Source: an uncultured Paracoccaceae bacterium (lineage in GTDB: Bacteria > Pseudomonadota > Alphaproteobacteria > Rhodobacterales > Rhodobacteraceae). Taken from it: a DNA stretch of 64,000 bases. The notes below the pieces were generated by a model. The model was not told the origin of the DNA. It did not search any database and saw nothing but the letters and a program-made list of their open reading frames with translations. Where the stretch lies: NCBI GenBank assembly GCA_947488605.1, contig CANKZJ010000004.1:310001-374000 (forward strand). The letters are read 5' to 3'. Below, piece after piece: positions 1 through 8,028 of this stretch. Within the stretch, counting starts at the first letter, position 1, and the number at the start of each line of letters is the position of its first letter. The position numbers and the translations under genes were made by a program.

Positions 1-888
1 TCGATACATATCGACCACACGCATCTCTGTCCGACCACCTGTCGGCATACCCAGATAGCCGCCAGCATTTGTCACACTTAGGTTTGCCCAGCCAAAGAAC
101 CCGCCAAAGTTTCCTTCGGCCAAGCGACAGACGTGACCGTTGTAAACGCGATCCTTGATCTGGGTGCGGAAAGGCCGCTGATGCTGCTCCACATAGCGAT
201 CAATTGTATATGTCGCGCCAATGCCATCCGGACCCCACCACAGCATGTCATCATGCCAGCACCGGGCCAGTTCTTCTTGCGGGGTCGCATATTTTTGATG
301 GGCGTTGATGTCACCGATCATCGCATTGATGTTAGCCAGCGTTTTGTCGCTCTCGGCCGGATCAGCATCGTCAAACAGCAATCCATCATGGGTCGCGGGT
401 CCCGGCTGGACCAAATGCATGCCGGTTTGTGGGGGTAGGGGGTATTGGCCCGCCTGGTTCATCAGGTGGATCAGATCGCAGAACATCGCCGTTTCAACGA
501 TCTTACCGTCCACGACTTTGTTGAATTCGGCATAGCGCAGCATTGCGATGCGGCGGTTGGGTTTGATGCCAAGGAATGGCGCATCGAAAAGCCCCAGCAG
601 ATGACCCATAGAGATGACCCAGACCGACTGAAAATCATCAATCTCATTGCGACCTGCGATAAAGATGTCTTGCCTGCGCTGCACCTTCGTCATGGATGTC
701 AGGAGCGGTGCCCAAAAGCTTTCCGCTACAGCAGCGGCCCCGCGCTGTTCATAAAACGGATGCATGCCGCGCCAATGCCAATCGGGGCTTGTGCGTTCGG
801 CCAGAACACTTGCCACCGTCGCAGGAGTGGCTTTGGCCAATGCATCATAATGGGCGCGCACCAGCGCTTTTTCAGATTGAAAACTCAA
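1..888 (-). CDS. Tandem SnoaL-like (NTF2-fold) protein, 3' part outside window
   Basis: An uninterrupted reading frame of 296 codons runs off the left edge of the window, so the C-terminus is missing. It starts with TTG (886-888) three bases after the stop of the upstream permease; GAAAGG lies about eight bases before this TTG. The protein appears to be two SnoaL/NTF2-fold units: an N-terminal one with WHWRGMHPF, and a second one starting around CWHDDMLWWGPDGIG and containing FFGWANLSVTN. SnoaL-fold proteins are small barrel enzymes or binding proteins (cyclases, hydrolases, isomerases) acting on small molecules. It is the last seen gene of the leftward ABC-importer transcript and resembles the tandem SnoaL protein at 9790-10773. 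The fold assignment is from sequence pattern; the reaction is unknown. Confidence 0.72.
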   Translation of the reverse strand, partial: MSFQSEKALVRAHYDALAKATPATVASVLAERTSPDWHWRGMHPFYEQRGAAAVAESFWAPLLTSMTKVQRRQDIFIAGRNEIDDFQSVWVISMGHLLGLFDAPFLGIKPNRRIAMLRYAEFNKVVDGKIVETAMFCDLIHLMNQAGQYPLPPQTGMHLVQPGPATHDGLLFDDADPAESDKTLANINAMIGDINAHQKYATPQEELARCWHDDMLWWGPDGIGATYTIDRYVEQHQRPFRTQIKDRVYNGHVCRLAEGNFGGFFGWANLSVTNAGGYLGMPTGGRTEMRVVDMYR

Positions 889-891
889 GTA

Positions 892-1770
892 TTAGCCTTT
901 CACAGCACCAGCGGTCAGACCGGATACGATCTGTTTTTGGAAGAAAATAATCATCACGAAAAGCGGCGCTGTGACAGAGACAACAGCCGCAACTGCAAAC
1001 ATCACGTTACCCTTAGTTTGGGTGGTTCCAAGGAAGCTGACAAGTTTTGGTACCATCGTTTGATTTTCCTTGCTCAGTAGCAGCGTGGTTACCGCAAAGT
1101 CGTTGTAGGCCAGCAGAAAGCTAAACAGCCCCGTCGTAATCACACCCGGCCACATGACGGGAATAATGACATGCCGGAAGGCCTGAAAGCGGGTACAGCC
1201 GTCAACCATGGCGCTTTCGTCCAGATCCTTGGGGATGTTCTTGAAGAAAGCGTGCAGCATCCACAGCGTGAAGGGTTGGTTGATAGCAACCAGCACGATG
1301 ATCGTGGTGCTGAGATGCCCCCAAAGGTTCCATTCAAAGAATGGCAGCAAGTAGCCAGAGACTAGCGTGATTGGCGGCATTGCACGGAACATCAGCGCGA
1401 ACAGCAAGAACCAAAACGCATAGCGGTAAGTGGATCGCGACAGCGCGTAGCCGCCAAGCGTGCCGCAGGTCAGCGAAATTGTCACGACACAGACACACAC
1501 GATTAAGGTGTTCAGGGCCGCTCGCCAGAACTCTTCTTGGATCCATGCACCATAGTACCCGTCACCGGTAAAGCTCCCGCCGGTTTCAATGGTGGTCAGC
1601 GTGCCAAAGATGGAATTTGCCCAGTCGGCCTTGGAAAAGAAATCGCCTTCAACTTTGAACGATCCCCAAAGGGTCCAAATGAACGGAAAAGCTGCCATGA
1701 TCAGCCAGATCGCCAAGAAACTATAGGCGACGACTTGGGCGGGGGGTGAAAGGCGCGTGGCTTTTGACAT
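892..1770 (-). CDS. ABC sugar-type permease, MalG family
   Basis: A 292-residue inner-membrane permease of the carbohydrate uptake family (CUT1, MalG-like). The start at 1768-1770 is preceded by GAGGTAG and lies four bases after the upstream permease stop; an earlier ATG at 1842 would extend deep into that gene and was rejected. About six hydrophobic segments are visible, and the cytoplasmic coupling (EAA) loop reads ESAMVDGCTRFQAFRHVIIP, which contacts the ATPase. It pairs with the MalF-like permease at 1775-2800 to form the membrane channel of the importer whose binding protein is at 2865-4094 and whose ATPase is at 4325-5371. The substrate cannot be read from the sequence. Confidence 0.9.
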   Translation of the reverse strand: MSKATRLSPPAQVVAYSFLAIWLIMAAFPFIWTLWGSFKVEGDFFSKADWANSIFGTLTTIETGGSFTGDGYYGAWIQEEFWRAALNTLIVCVCVVTISLTCGTLGGYALSRSTYRYAFWFLLFALMFRAMPPITLVSGYLLPFFEWNLWGHLSTTIIVLVAINQPFTLWMLHAFFKNIPKDLDESAMVDGCTRFQAFRHVIIPVMWPGVITTGLFSFLLAYNDFAVTTLLLSKENQTMVPKLVSFLGTTQTKGNVMFAVAAVVSVTAPLFVMIIFFQKQIVSGLTAGAVKG

Positions 1771-1774
1771 GTGA

Positions 1775-2800
1775 CTACCTCGGTGCGCCAAAGTCGCGCC
1801 AAGTGCGCACAAGGACGGGGGACAACAGGATCGCAACGCCAATGATCGTCAAGACAGACGTGGCCGCAGCAGAGGACAACAAGCGCGTCTCACCACCAAG
1901 ATCGTTAAAGATCGCATAAGACAATGAGGTCGCATGCGCCTGTGCGCTAAAGCTGACGATGGGTTCAAAGACGCGGAAATTGTCCATCAGCTGGATCAGA
2001 GCGATAAACGTAGTCAGCGGCACCAGATGCGGGATGATCACATAGCGAATGCGCTGGGCACGGGTGGCACCGTCGATCATGGCCGCTTCAAGCGTGTCAG
2101 TGTTCACGGTCTGCAAGCCAGCGTAATAGACGATGAATGCAAATGGCGCGGACGACCAGATGCCGTAAACCATCAACATAATCCACATCAGCGGGGTCGA
2201 AGCTTTGACCGACAGGTTCGGATCATCAGCCAGCCATTGCAGAGCGGTGCCAAGCACCCCACGGGCATCAACCATCCAGAACAGGACGAGCGCGCCTACG
2301 ATCGGCGTGACGATCATCGGCAAAAGCGACAGGAAGATTGTCGGACCGCGCATCGCACGCGCCACCGCATTGACGCCGATTGCAATGAAAAAGCCAAGGA
2401 TGATCGTCAGCGGCGTGACGACAGCGGTGTAGGTCAGGGTAAATGCCATCGCGTCGTAGAAGGGCAGGTTCATCAACGATCCTGCAAAGTCGCGCATACT
2501 GACGGAACTGGCCCAGGCCTCGCCGACTTCGGAAAAGGCAAGGTGGTTGCGATCTTTGTAGATATCCAGACCGGCGAACTGGCCCAGCGGTTCGGCCTCG
2601 CGCAAGGCGACCGTGGCTTCGCTATCGACAGAGGTATCGGTGGTGCAACCAAAGGGGCCGCAATTCTCTACTTCGATAATGACTTGATCATGGGCCTGAT
2701 ACAGCGATTGGGTCACCACCGACACAATCGGAAAGGCGATAAAAAGCAGCATCATCAATGACGAGGGTAGGACAAACCAAAAGAAAGATGAGTGTTTCAT
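1775..2800 (-). CDS. ABC sugar-type permease, MalF family, with periplasmic insertion
   Basis: A 341-residue MalF-type permease. An N-terminal membrane segment (about residues 8-30) is followed by a polar insertion (about residues 35-105) before the remaining membrane segments. The insertion carries two close cysteines (NCGPFGC, residues 47 and 52) that could form a periplasmic disulfide. The EAA loop is EAAMIDGATRAQRIRYVIIP. The gene lies between the binding protein and the second permease on the leftward transcript, with an 11-bp stem hairpin upstream (2828-2855) that may lower its expression relative to the binding protein. Assignment to the CUT1 family is secure; the meaning of the insertion is inference. 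Confidence 0.9.
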   Translation of the reverse strand: MKHSSFFWFVLPSSLMMLLFIAFPIVSVVTQSLYQAHDQVIIEVENCGPFGCTTDTSVDSEATVALREAEPLGQFAGLDIYKDRNHLAFSEVGEAWASSVSMRDFAGSLMNLPFYDAMAFTLTYTAVVTPLTIILGFFIAIGVNAVARAMRGPTIFLSLLPMIVTPIVGALVLFWMVDARGVLGTALQWLADDPNLSVKASTPLMWIMLMVYGIWSSAPFAFIVYYAGLQTVNTDTLEAAMIDGATRAQRIRYVIIPHLVPLTTFIALIQLMDNFRVFEPIVSFSAQAHATSLSYAIFNDLGGETRLLSSAAATSVLTIIGVAILLSPVLVRTWRDFGAPR

Positions 2801-2827
2801 GTGCTTTGCCCCAAGATCGAAAAACCG

Positions 2828-2855
2828 GGAAGGCGCGGATGAGCGCGCCTTCCCT
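2828..2855 (-). terminator. Intercistronic hairpin with T-run (attenuator)
   Basis: A perfect 11-bp inverted repeat, GGGAAGGCGCG (2828-2838) with its complement at 2845-2855 and a 6-base loop. On the minus strand it is followed by GGTTTTTC, the layout of an intrinsic terminator. It sits between the binding-protein stop (2865) and the permease start (2800), so partial termination here would leave more binding protein than permease, as is usual for such importers. Confidence 0.75.
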
Positions 2856-2864
2856 CATTGCTTC

Positions 2865-4094
2865 TTACTGAAGGAAGCCTTTTTCAGTCGCAGCAGCCGT
2901 ATATGCGGCCTCAATATCTGCTAAAGTCTGCTCGGCACTCTCGTTGCCTTGCAAAAAGTCTGCGATGTTATCGCCCAGCGCTGTGTGCAGCAGGCCCTGG
3001 AATGGACGCATTGGGTAAGGCTGGGATCTGGCCGCAACAGACGCCAGAACGCCTTCGTTGACCGGGGCCGCCTCGAAACCGTCCATCAACCAAACGGCTT
3101 GGCTCATGGTCTCGTCATTCAAGATGTCGGACGATACACCTGCAGCCATCGCTTGGAATGTTGCTGCGGCATCTGCGTCGCTGACGTTCTTGGCCACGGT
3201 CCAGCCGTCCCACCACAATGTGGTTGCCGGTGTGCCGCTGCCGCCAACGGTCAACGGGCCAGAAACCATTGTGTTTTCATAGACTTCAGGTGCAGCACCT
3301 TCATCGTCCATCAAAACACCGGTGCGGCTGCCCCACATATTCATCAATGCGACGTTGCCCGCTTCCCACTCAGCAGATGTTGCGTTGCTGTCGTGGGTCA
3401 GGAAGTCAGGGTTCATATAAGCAGTCAACGCCTTCATCATTTCGAGCGCTTCAACACCTTGGGCGTTATTGATGCTAACCTCGGCTGTGCCGGGCTTAAA
3501 GAACTCGCCGCCTGTACCGATGTACATGTTGGTGAATTCCTGCGCGAGGTTCCATCCAGCCGCATAGGCACCGCCCACGGGGTTTTCCATGATACCAGCG
3601 GCACGAATTGCTTCGGCTGCTGCAAGCACTTCTTCGTAGGACGTCGGTACATCCAGACCGACCTGCTCAAGCACATCGCGACGATAGACGAGGTGCTGTG
3701 CGTTCGCCATGAAGGCAACAGCCATGACCTGCCCATCAACAGTAATCAATTGCTGTTGTGGGATGTCCTGACCGTATTCAGCAACCAGGTCATCCAGCGG
3801 ACGGATCACGTCTTCGTTGATCAGCGCAACGATAGAAGAGTTCGCAACAATCGCGGTTGTGTACTCGGCGGGGTTGCCGGACATGCCCGCGACGTTCAGC
3901 GTCTGGTGGTCTGCCGTCAGGTTGGACGAGAAATCGATGCCTTTACATGCGCCAGCTGCTGCGGCGACAGTTTGGATTGCGGGGAATTCGTTGCCGATGA
4001 TGCTGACACGACCGTCAGCTTCACATGCCAAAGCGCCAGTTGCAGTAAGCGCCGCAACTGCGGTGCCGAGCATAACATTTTTCCAAATTTTCAT
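2865..4094 (-). CDS. ABC transporter substrate-binding protein (family 1, sugar type)
   Basis: A 409-residue periplasmic binding protein. The start at 4092-4094 is chosen because GGGAGA lies just upstream and a clear signal peptide follows (MKIWKNVM... ATGALA), with cleavage probably before the cysteine of ACEADG. An upstream in-frame ATG at 4304 would add 70 non-signal residues across the operator region and was rejected. Two early cysteines in the mature protein (CEADG and GACKGID) may pair. It is the first gene of the leftward transcript. The ligand is unknown; neighbours suggest a small hydroxylated molecule rather than a polysaccharide. Expression is probably controlled by the LacI protein at 8789-9793 through the operator at 4173-4188. 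Confidence 0.9.
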   Translation of the reverse strand: MKIWKNVMLGTAVAALTATGALACEADGRVSIIGNEFPAIQTVAAAAGACKGIDFSSNLTADHQTLNVAGMSGNPAEYTTAIVANSSIVALINEDVIRPLDDLVAEYGQDIPQQQLITVDGQVMAVAFMANAQHLVYRRDVLEQVGLDVPTSYEEVLAAAEAIRAAGIMENPVGGAYAAGWNLAQEFTNMYIGTGGEFFKPGTAEVSINNAQGVEALEMMKALTAYMNPDFLTHDSNATSAEWEAGNVALMNMWGSRTGVLMDDEGAAPEVYENTMVSGPLTVGGSGTPATTLWWDGWTVAKNVSDADAAATFQAMAAGVSSDILNDETMSQAVWLMDGFEAAPVNEGVLASVAARSQPYPMRPFQGLLHTALGDNIADFLQGNESAEQTLADIEAAYTAAATEKGFLQ

Positions 4095-4172
4095 TTTGAT
4101 AAGAATCTCCCAGTTGTTCCCTTGTCCCGGATTTGTCCGGATTTTCGATTTTGTGCGCGAATCGTTTTCGCT

Positions 4173-4188
4173 TTGCATACGTTTGCAA
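4173..4188. promoter_or_regulatory. LacI-type operator, site 1
   Basis: TTGCATACGTTTGCAA is a 16-bp near-palindrome with a central CG, as in LacI/PurR-family operators. It lies 79-94 bases upstream of the binding-protein start and is the exact reverse complement of site 2 (4299-4314). Centre-to-centre distance to site 2 is 126 bp. The likely ligand is the LacI-family regulator encoded at 8789-9793; binding is inferred, not shown. Confidence 0.85.
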
Positions 4189-4298
4189 GTTAACCTGCAA
4201 AGGCCATGTTCACGCAAGCATTTTGCGTGGCAAAAGAACAAGAAGTTAACATCTTTCGGATTAGGTCTTGCCAGATTTCCGGAATCGCTCCAGTGTTT

Positions 4299-4314
4299 TT
4301 GCAAACGTATGCAA
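4299..4314. promoter_or_regulatory. LacI-type operator, site 2
   Basis: TTGCAAACGTATGCAA, the exact reverse complement of the site at 4173-4188. It ends ten bases before the ATPase start (4325) and abuts the AGGGG ribosome-binding sequence, so a bound repressor would block elongation or initiation of the rightward transcript. The 126-bp spacing between centres is close to twelve helical turns at 10.5 bp, which would put both sites on the same face of the helix and favour looping. Confidence 0.85.
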
Positions 4315-4324
4315 GGGGCGCATC

Positions 4325-5371
4325 ATGGCCGAAATTCAGCTTCGCAGTGTATCCAAACGGTGGGGATCGTTTGTTGGCGTTCAAAGCTTTGATCTGACAA
4401 TTGCCGATCAAGAGTTTCTCGTTTTGTTGGGACCATCTGGCTGCGGCAAGACCACGACCATGCGGATGATCGCAGGTCTTGAGGATGTCACGGACGGCGA
4501 TATCTTGGTGGACGGCAAACGGATCAACGACCTCGAACCCAAAGATCGTGACGTGGCGATGGTGTTTCAAAGCTACGCGCTTTACCCAAACCTTAACGTC
4601 TACGAGAACATCCGCTTTCCATTAAAAGTCCGCGGAATTCCACAAGCTGAACATGATGAGCGCGTCATGCGTGCCTCTGCCATGGTGGAGTTAGATGAAT
4701 TTCTGCACCGCAAACCTGCCGAACTCTCGGGCGGGCAACGCCAGCGTGTGGCACTTGCCCGCGCGATCGTCCGCGAGCCCAATGTGTTCTTGATGGACGA
4801 GCCGCTGTCGAACCTTGATGCCAAGTTGCGCGTGTCCACCCGCGCACAGATCAAAAACCTGAGCCACGAACTCAAGGTTACAACGATCTACGTCACCCAC
4901 GACCAGATTGAGGCGATGACACTTGCCGACCGTGTCGTTGTCATGAGCAAAGGTGTGGTCCAGCAGGTTGGAACGCCCACAGAAATTTACGATAATCCGG
5001 CTAATACTTTTGTCGCGGGTTTCATCGGCTCCCCGGCCATGAACCTTGTTGACGGTGAAATCGCAGACGGCACGTTTACCGCAAAAGATCTGTCAATCAG
5101 TGGCCTTCCAACATCGCATAATGGCCCCGTCACGCTGGGTTTTCGCGCCGAAGATGCCAGCGTTGCCGCAGGGCATGCCGAACTGAACTCAACCGTCTAT
5201 TCGCTCGAACTCTTGGGTGAGGCGACAATGGTTACGATGCGCGTAGGCGGCACAATCGTGTCGGTCAAATCCAGCAAAGAGTACCGGGTTGAAATAGGCG
5301 ATCCGGTCCACGCCAGTATCCCCGCCAGCATCTGCCATCTGTTCGATCTCAAAACAGGCGAGCGCATCTAA
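4325..5371 (+). CDS. ABC importer ATPase, MalK/UgpC type
   Basis: A 348-residue ATP-binding subunit that powers the importer encoded on the divergent strand. The start at 4325 is preceded by AGGGG; an upstream ATG at 4268 would run through the operator. Visible motifs are Walker A (GPSGCGKTT, residues 36-44), signature LSGGQRQRVALARA, Walker B VFLMDEPLSNLDA and the H-loop in YVTHDQ. A C-terminal MalK-type regulatory (TOBE/OB) domain follows after about residue 235, with the typical LGFRAEDA segment. It is the first gene of the rightward transcript, so the importer is only complete when both divergent transcripts are made. Confidence 0.92.
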   Translation: MAEIQLRSVSKRWGSFVGVQSFDLTIADQEFLVLLGPSGCGKTTTMRMIAGLEDVTDGDILVDGKRINDLEPKDRDVAMVFQSYALYPNLNVYENIRFPLKVRGIPQAEHDERVMRASAMVELDEFLHRKPAELSGGQRQRVALARAIVREPNVFLMDEPLSNLDAKLRVSTRAQIKNLSHELKVTTIYVTHDQIEAMTLADRVVVMSKGVVQQVGTPTEIYDNPANTFVAGFIGSPAMNLVDGEIADGTFTAKDLSISGLPTSHNGPVTLGFRAEDASVAAGHAELNSTVYSLELLGEATMVTMRVGGTIVSVKSSKEYRVEIGDPVHASIPASICHLFDLKTGERI

Positions 5372-5374
5372 AAC

Positions 5375-5473
5375 ATGGCCAGCAGCGCAACATATGAACC
5401 CACCCACGCCAACGCGCCCTTCATGATGATCGTTCATCTTGCCGGGCGAAGCATCGCAAAGGACGCCGCATGA
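5375..5473 (+). CDS. Candidate 32-residue small ORF, translationally coupled
   Basis: An ATG-started frame (MASSATYEPTHANAPFMMIV...) of 32 residues begins three bases after the ATPase stop and ends in an ATGA overlap with the next gene at 5470. It therefore fills the only gap between these two genes. There is no strong ribosome-binding site and no recognisable domain. It may be a real microprotein, a coupling leader, or chance. Confidence 0.35.
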   Translation: MASSATYEPTHANAPFMMIVHLAGRSIAKDAA

Positions 5474-5961
5474 CGCGCGACGCAACATCACAAGCCTCTC
5501 TGGACGCCGTTAAGGCAATGGAGCAAGGCCTGGCCAACAACGAAATGGATATGCTGAAGTATTTCACCGAAAGCTTCACATGGCGCGGCAATCAAGGCTG
5601 CGGCACCAAAAACGGCGTTCAGGCTTTTCAACGTAACTGGCAATGGCCCTTGCGCGCGGCCTTTACCGACCGGGACTACAAAACAGATCAGTTTCTCGCG
5701 GACGGTGAATGGGCCGCCTGTTTCGGTCACATCGAAGGCACGCACAGCGGTACTTTCATGGGCATCGCCGCCACCGGAAAGCGGGTCAAAATCCCCTATA
5801 TGGATTTTTGGCGTATTGAGGACGGACGTATCGCAGACAACCCTGTCTCGGTCGATTTCGCATCTGTCATGATGCAACTGGGCGTCGATGTGTTCGGTGG
5901 CGAAGGCTGGGAAAAATACGATAGCGGCGAGGCCGAACCGCCCAAACCGGAAGGGTACTGA
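5470..5961 (+). CDS. SnoaL-like (NTF2-fold) ester-cyclase family protein
   Basis: A 163-residue single-domain SnoaL-like protein. It has the fold's usual pattern: an N-terminal helix (MEQGLANNEMDMLKYF), a TWRG strand region, and a late strand pair containing IPYMDFWRIEDGRI, where the last part matches the common W-x-x-x-x-G-K/R-I signature of ester-cyclase/SnoaL proteins. Length fits the family. It lies between the ATPase and the HpsN-like dehydrogenase, three bases before the latter, and belongs to the same transcript. Together with the proteins at 1-888 and 9790-10773 it gives five SnoaL-like units in one regulon. The substrate and reaction are unknown. Confidence 0.82.
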   Translation: MTRDATSQASLDAVKAMEQGLANNEMDMLKYFTESFTWRGNQGCGTKNGVQAFQRNWQWPLRAAFTDRDYKTDQFLADGEWAACFGHIEGTHSGTFMGIAATGKRVKIPYMDFWRIEDGRIADNPVSVDFASVMMQLGVDVFGGEGWEKYDSGEAEPPKPEGY

Positions 5962-5964
5962 AGA

Positions 5965-7275
5965 ATGGCAATCACGTACCTCAAATCCGGCAAGCCCGAA
6001 GCGGAACGCGCCCAAGACGACGCCAAAGTCCGGGGCATTGTTGAAGCCACGTTGGGCGATATCGAAAAGCGCGGCGACGCAGCGGTTCGTGATCTGTCCG
6101 AAAAGTTCGACAAGTATTCGCCGCCAAATTTCCGTCTAAGCCCGTCCGAGATCGAAGCAGCCATGTCCAAAGTCGCACCCCGCGACATGGAAGACATCAA
6201 ATTCGCCCAAGACCAAATCCGCAATTTCGCCCAGGCGCAGCGCGCATCAATGACGGATATCGAAGTCGAAACCATGCCTGGCGTCATCTTGGGGCACAAA
6301 AACATCCCCGTACAATCGGTCGGTTGCTACGTGCCAGGCGGCAAGTTTCCAATGGTCGCCTCCGCGCATATGTCAGTTCTCACTGCGTCGGTCGCCAAAG
6401 TCCCCCGCATCGTGGCCTCTGCGCCGCCGCAAAACGGCGCACCACATCCGGCCATTGTGGCCGCAATGCACATGGGCGGCGCACATGAAATCTATGTCCT
6501 TGGCGGTATGCAGGCAGTGGGCGCGATGGCACTGGGTACCCAAACGGTCGACCCCGTGCATATGATCGTCGGCCCCGGCAACGCTTTTGTCGCTGAAGCG
6601 AAGCGACAGCTTTTCGGGCGCGTCGGGATCGACCTTTTCGCAGGGCCGACCGAGACGATGGTGATTGCTGATAACACAGTCGACGCTGAACTCTGCGCCA
6701 CCGACCTGCTGGGTCAGGCTGAACATGGCTACAACTCCCCGGCTGTTCTGCTCACCAACTCCGAAAAACTTGCCAAAGAAACGCTGGCTGAAATCGACCG
6801 CATCCTCGAAATCTTGCCTACCGCTGAAACCGCGCGGACCTCATGGCAGGACTACGGCGAAGTCATTCTCTGCGACACCTACGATGAAATGCTCGCTGTC
6901 GCAGACGACATCGCGTCCGAGCACGTCCAAGTTATGACCGACCGTGACGACTGGTTTTTGGAAAACATGACCTGCTACGGCGCGCTCTTCCTTGGACCAC
7001 GCACGAACGTAGCAAACGGCGATAAAGTCATCGGAACGAACCATACCCTGCCCACCAAAAAGGCTGGACGCTACACTGGCGGCCTTTGGGTTGGTAAATT
7101 CCTTAAAACCCACAGCTACCAAAAGATTCTCACAAACGAAGCGGCAACATTGGTTGGCGAATACGGCTCGCGCCTTTGCATGCTCGAAGGCTTTGTCGGA
7201 CATGCTGAGCAATGTAACATCCGTGTCCGGCGTTACGGTGGCAAAAACGTGGGCTACGGCACAGCAGCTGAATGA
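5965..7275 (+). CDS. Histidinol-dehydrogenase-family polyol dehydrogenase, HpsN-like
   Basis: A 436-residue NAD-dependent dehydrogenase of the HisD superfamily. The residues that bind zinc and act in catalysis in HisD are all present: Q251 and H254 (LGQAEHG), E319-H320 (ASEHVQV), D353 (NGDKVIG) and H413 (EGFVGHAEQ). HisD and the sulfopropanediol dehydrogenase HpsN both oxidise a primary alcohol to a carboxylate in two steps. The context of a sugar-type ABC importer, an SDR and a LacI regulator, with no histidine genes, argues for a catabolic HpsN-like enzyme on an imported alcohol rather than histidine synthesis. A GGAAGGG sequence lies about ten bases before the start. The substrate is not established. 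Confidence 0.85.
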   Translation: MAITYLKSGKPEAERAQDDAKVRGIVEATLGDIEKRGDAAVRDLSEKFDKYSPPNFRLSPSEIEAAMSKVAPRDMEDIKFAQDQIRNFAQAQRASMTDIEVETMPGVILGHKNIPVQSVGCYVPGGKFPMVASAHMSVLTASVAKVPRIVASAPPQNGAPHPAIVAAMHMGGAHEIYVLGGMQAVGAMALGTQTVDPVHMIVGPGNAFVAEAKRQLFGRVGIDLFAGPTETMVIADNTVDAELCATDLLGQAEHGYNSPAVLLTNSEKLAKETLAEIDRILEILPTAETARTSWQDYGEVILCDTYDEMLAVADDIASEHVQVMTDRDDWFLENMTCYGALFLGPRTNVANGDKVIGTNHTLPTKKAGRYTGGLWVGKFLKTHSYQKILTNEAATLVGEYGSRLCMLEGFVGHAEQCNIRVRRYGGKNVGYGTAAE

Positions 7276-7349
7276 CCCGCACAAGCATCATCTTGCCCAA
7301 TAAACTGCCGCCGGAGGCTCCCCAATTCTCTGGCGTAGGCGCCGTCTGA
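7272..7349 (+). CDS. Candidate 25-residue small ORF filling an intergenic gap
   Basis: The ATG overlaps the HpsN-like stop (ATGA), and the frame ([20 protein letters not shown]...) ends one base before the ATG of the next gene at 7351. Like the small frame at 5375-5473, it exactly fills the gap between two enzymes of the operon. No domain is visible. It may mainly serve to carry ribosomes to the next gene, which lacks an obvious binding site, or may be chance. Confidence 0.3.
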   Translation: MTRTSIILPNKLPPEAPQFSGVGAV

Positions 7350-7350
7350 T

Positions 7351-8028
7351 ATGCAAACCACCCGCCCAAAAAGACGCAAACCACAAAGCTACAGTGGCCT
7401 CGAAGACCTTGGGCGGATCCGTCTGTCGCAGCATTTCTTCATGCGGGATTTCCTCTATTCCGAGATCGGCAATTTCCACGGCATCCCAAATATTCCCGAA
7501 GACCCGACTTTGGCGATCATGGCTGGCGAAAAACTCTGTCAGGAACTGCTGGATCCATTGACCGAAACCTTCGGTCCCGTCGCTGTACGCTCCGCCTACC
7601 GCTCACCATCGCTGAACCACTTTGGTGCCACACAAGCAAAACCCCAACGCTGCGCGCGCAATGAGGCGAACTATGCAGGCCATATCTGGGACATTCGTGA
7701 CAGCAAGGGTCGCATGGGTGCTTGCGCCAGCATCGTCGTGCCATGGTTCGCTGATCAGTTCGATCAGGGCCGCGACTGGCGCGATCTGGCATGGTGGATC
7801 CACGATCATCTGCCGTACCACGCAATGTATTTCTTTCCCAAACTCGCAGCCTTCAACCTGACATGGCGCGAAGACCCGGACCGCACCATCCACAGCTATG
7901 TAGCCCCGAAAGGTACACTCCAGGGTGTGGGCGAAAATCCGGCAGAGGATGACACAGCGCGCGCTGCCCGTTATGCAGACTTTCCACCCTTTCGGGGCAT
8001 CACTTATCCAGCTGGGCGCAGACTATGA
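7351..8028 (+). CDS. Peptidase M15-like (D,D-carboxypeptidase fold) protein
   Basis: A 225-residue protein with the pattern of peptidase M15-type zinc enzymes: FGPVAVRSAYRSPSLN matches the GxxxVxSxYRSxxxN strand, followed by the expected metal region (NYAGHIWD) and a late WWIHDHLPYH segment. In canonical members a S-x-H-x-x-G-x-A-x-D motif supplies His and Asp; here the aligned His position appears to be Asn, so metal binding may be altered or lost. No signal peptide is visible, so it should be cytoplasmic, which is odd for a cell-wall enzyme. It overlaps the next gene by four bases, so it belongs to the catabolic operon. It may hydrolyse an amide or peptide-like bond in the substrate, or may not be an enzyme. 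Confidence 0.6.
   Translation: MQTTRPKRRKPQSYSGLEDLGRIRLSQHFFMRDFLYSEIGNFHGIPNIPEDPTLAIMAGEKLCQELLDPLTETFGPVAVRSAYRSPSLNHFGATQAKPQRCARNEANYAGHIWDIRDSKGRMGACASIVVPWFADQFDQGRDWRDLAWWIHDHLPYHAMYFFPKLAAFNLTWREDPDRTIHSYVAPKGTLQGVGENPAEDDTARAARYADFPPFRGITYPAGRRL

Noticed and set aside
445-1080. Plus-strand frame of 211 codons at the left edge
   Set aside because: Antisense to the SnoaL-like gene and the MalG-like permease, both of which show clear family motifs on the minus strand.
4020-4040. Lipoprotein signal in the binding protein (ALAC)
   Set aside because: The position three residues before the Cys is Ala rather than the usual Leu, so ordinary signal cleavage is preferred.
2949-4193. Long plus-strand frame of 414 codons
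   Set aside because: It lies antisense to the clearly homologous binding-protein gene; composition and lack of any domain show it is a shadow frame.
4095-4304. N-terminal extension of the binding protein by 70 residues
   Set aside because: It would place the signal peptide inside the protein and run through the operator; the start at 4094 has its own ribosome-binding site.
5965-7275. Histidinol dehydrogenase of histidine biosynthesis
   Set aside because: Catalytic residues fit the superfamily, but the operon is catabolic with an importer and regulator, and no his genes are present; HpsN-like is the better reading.
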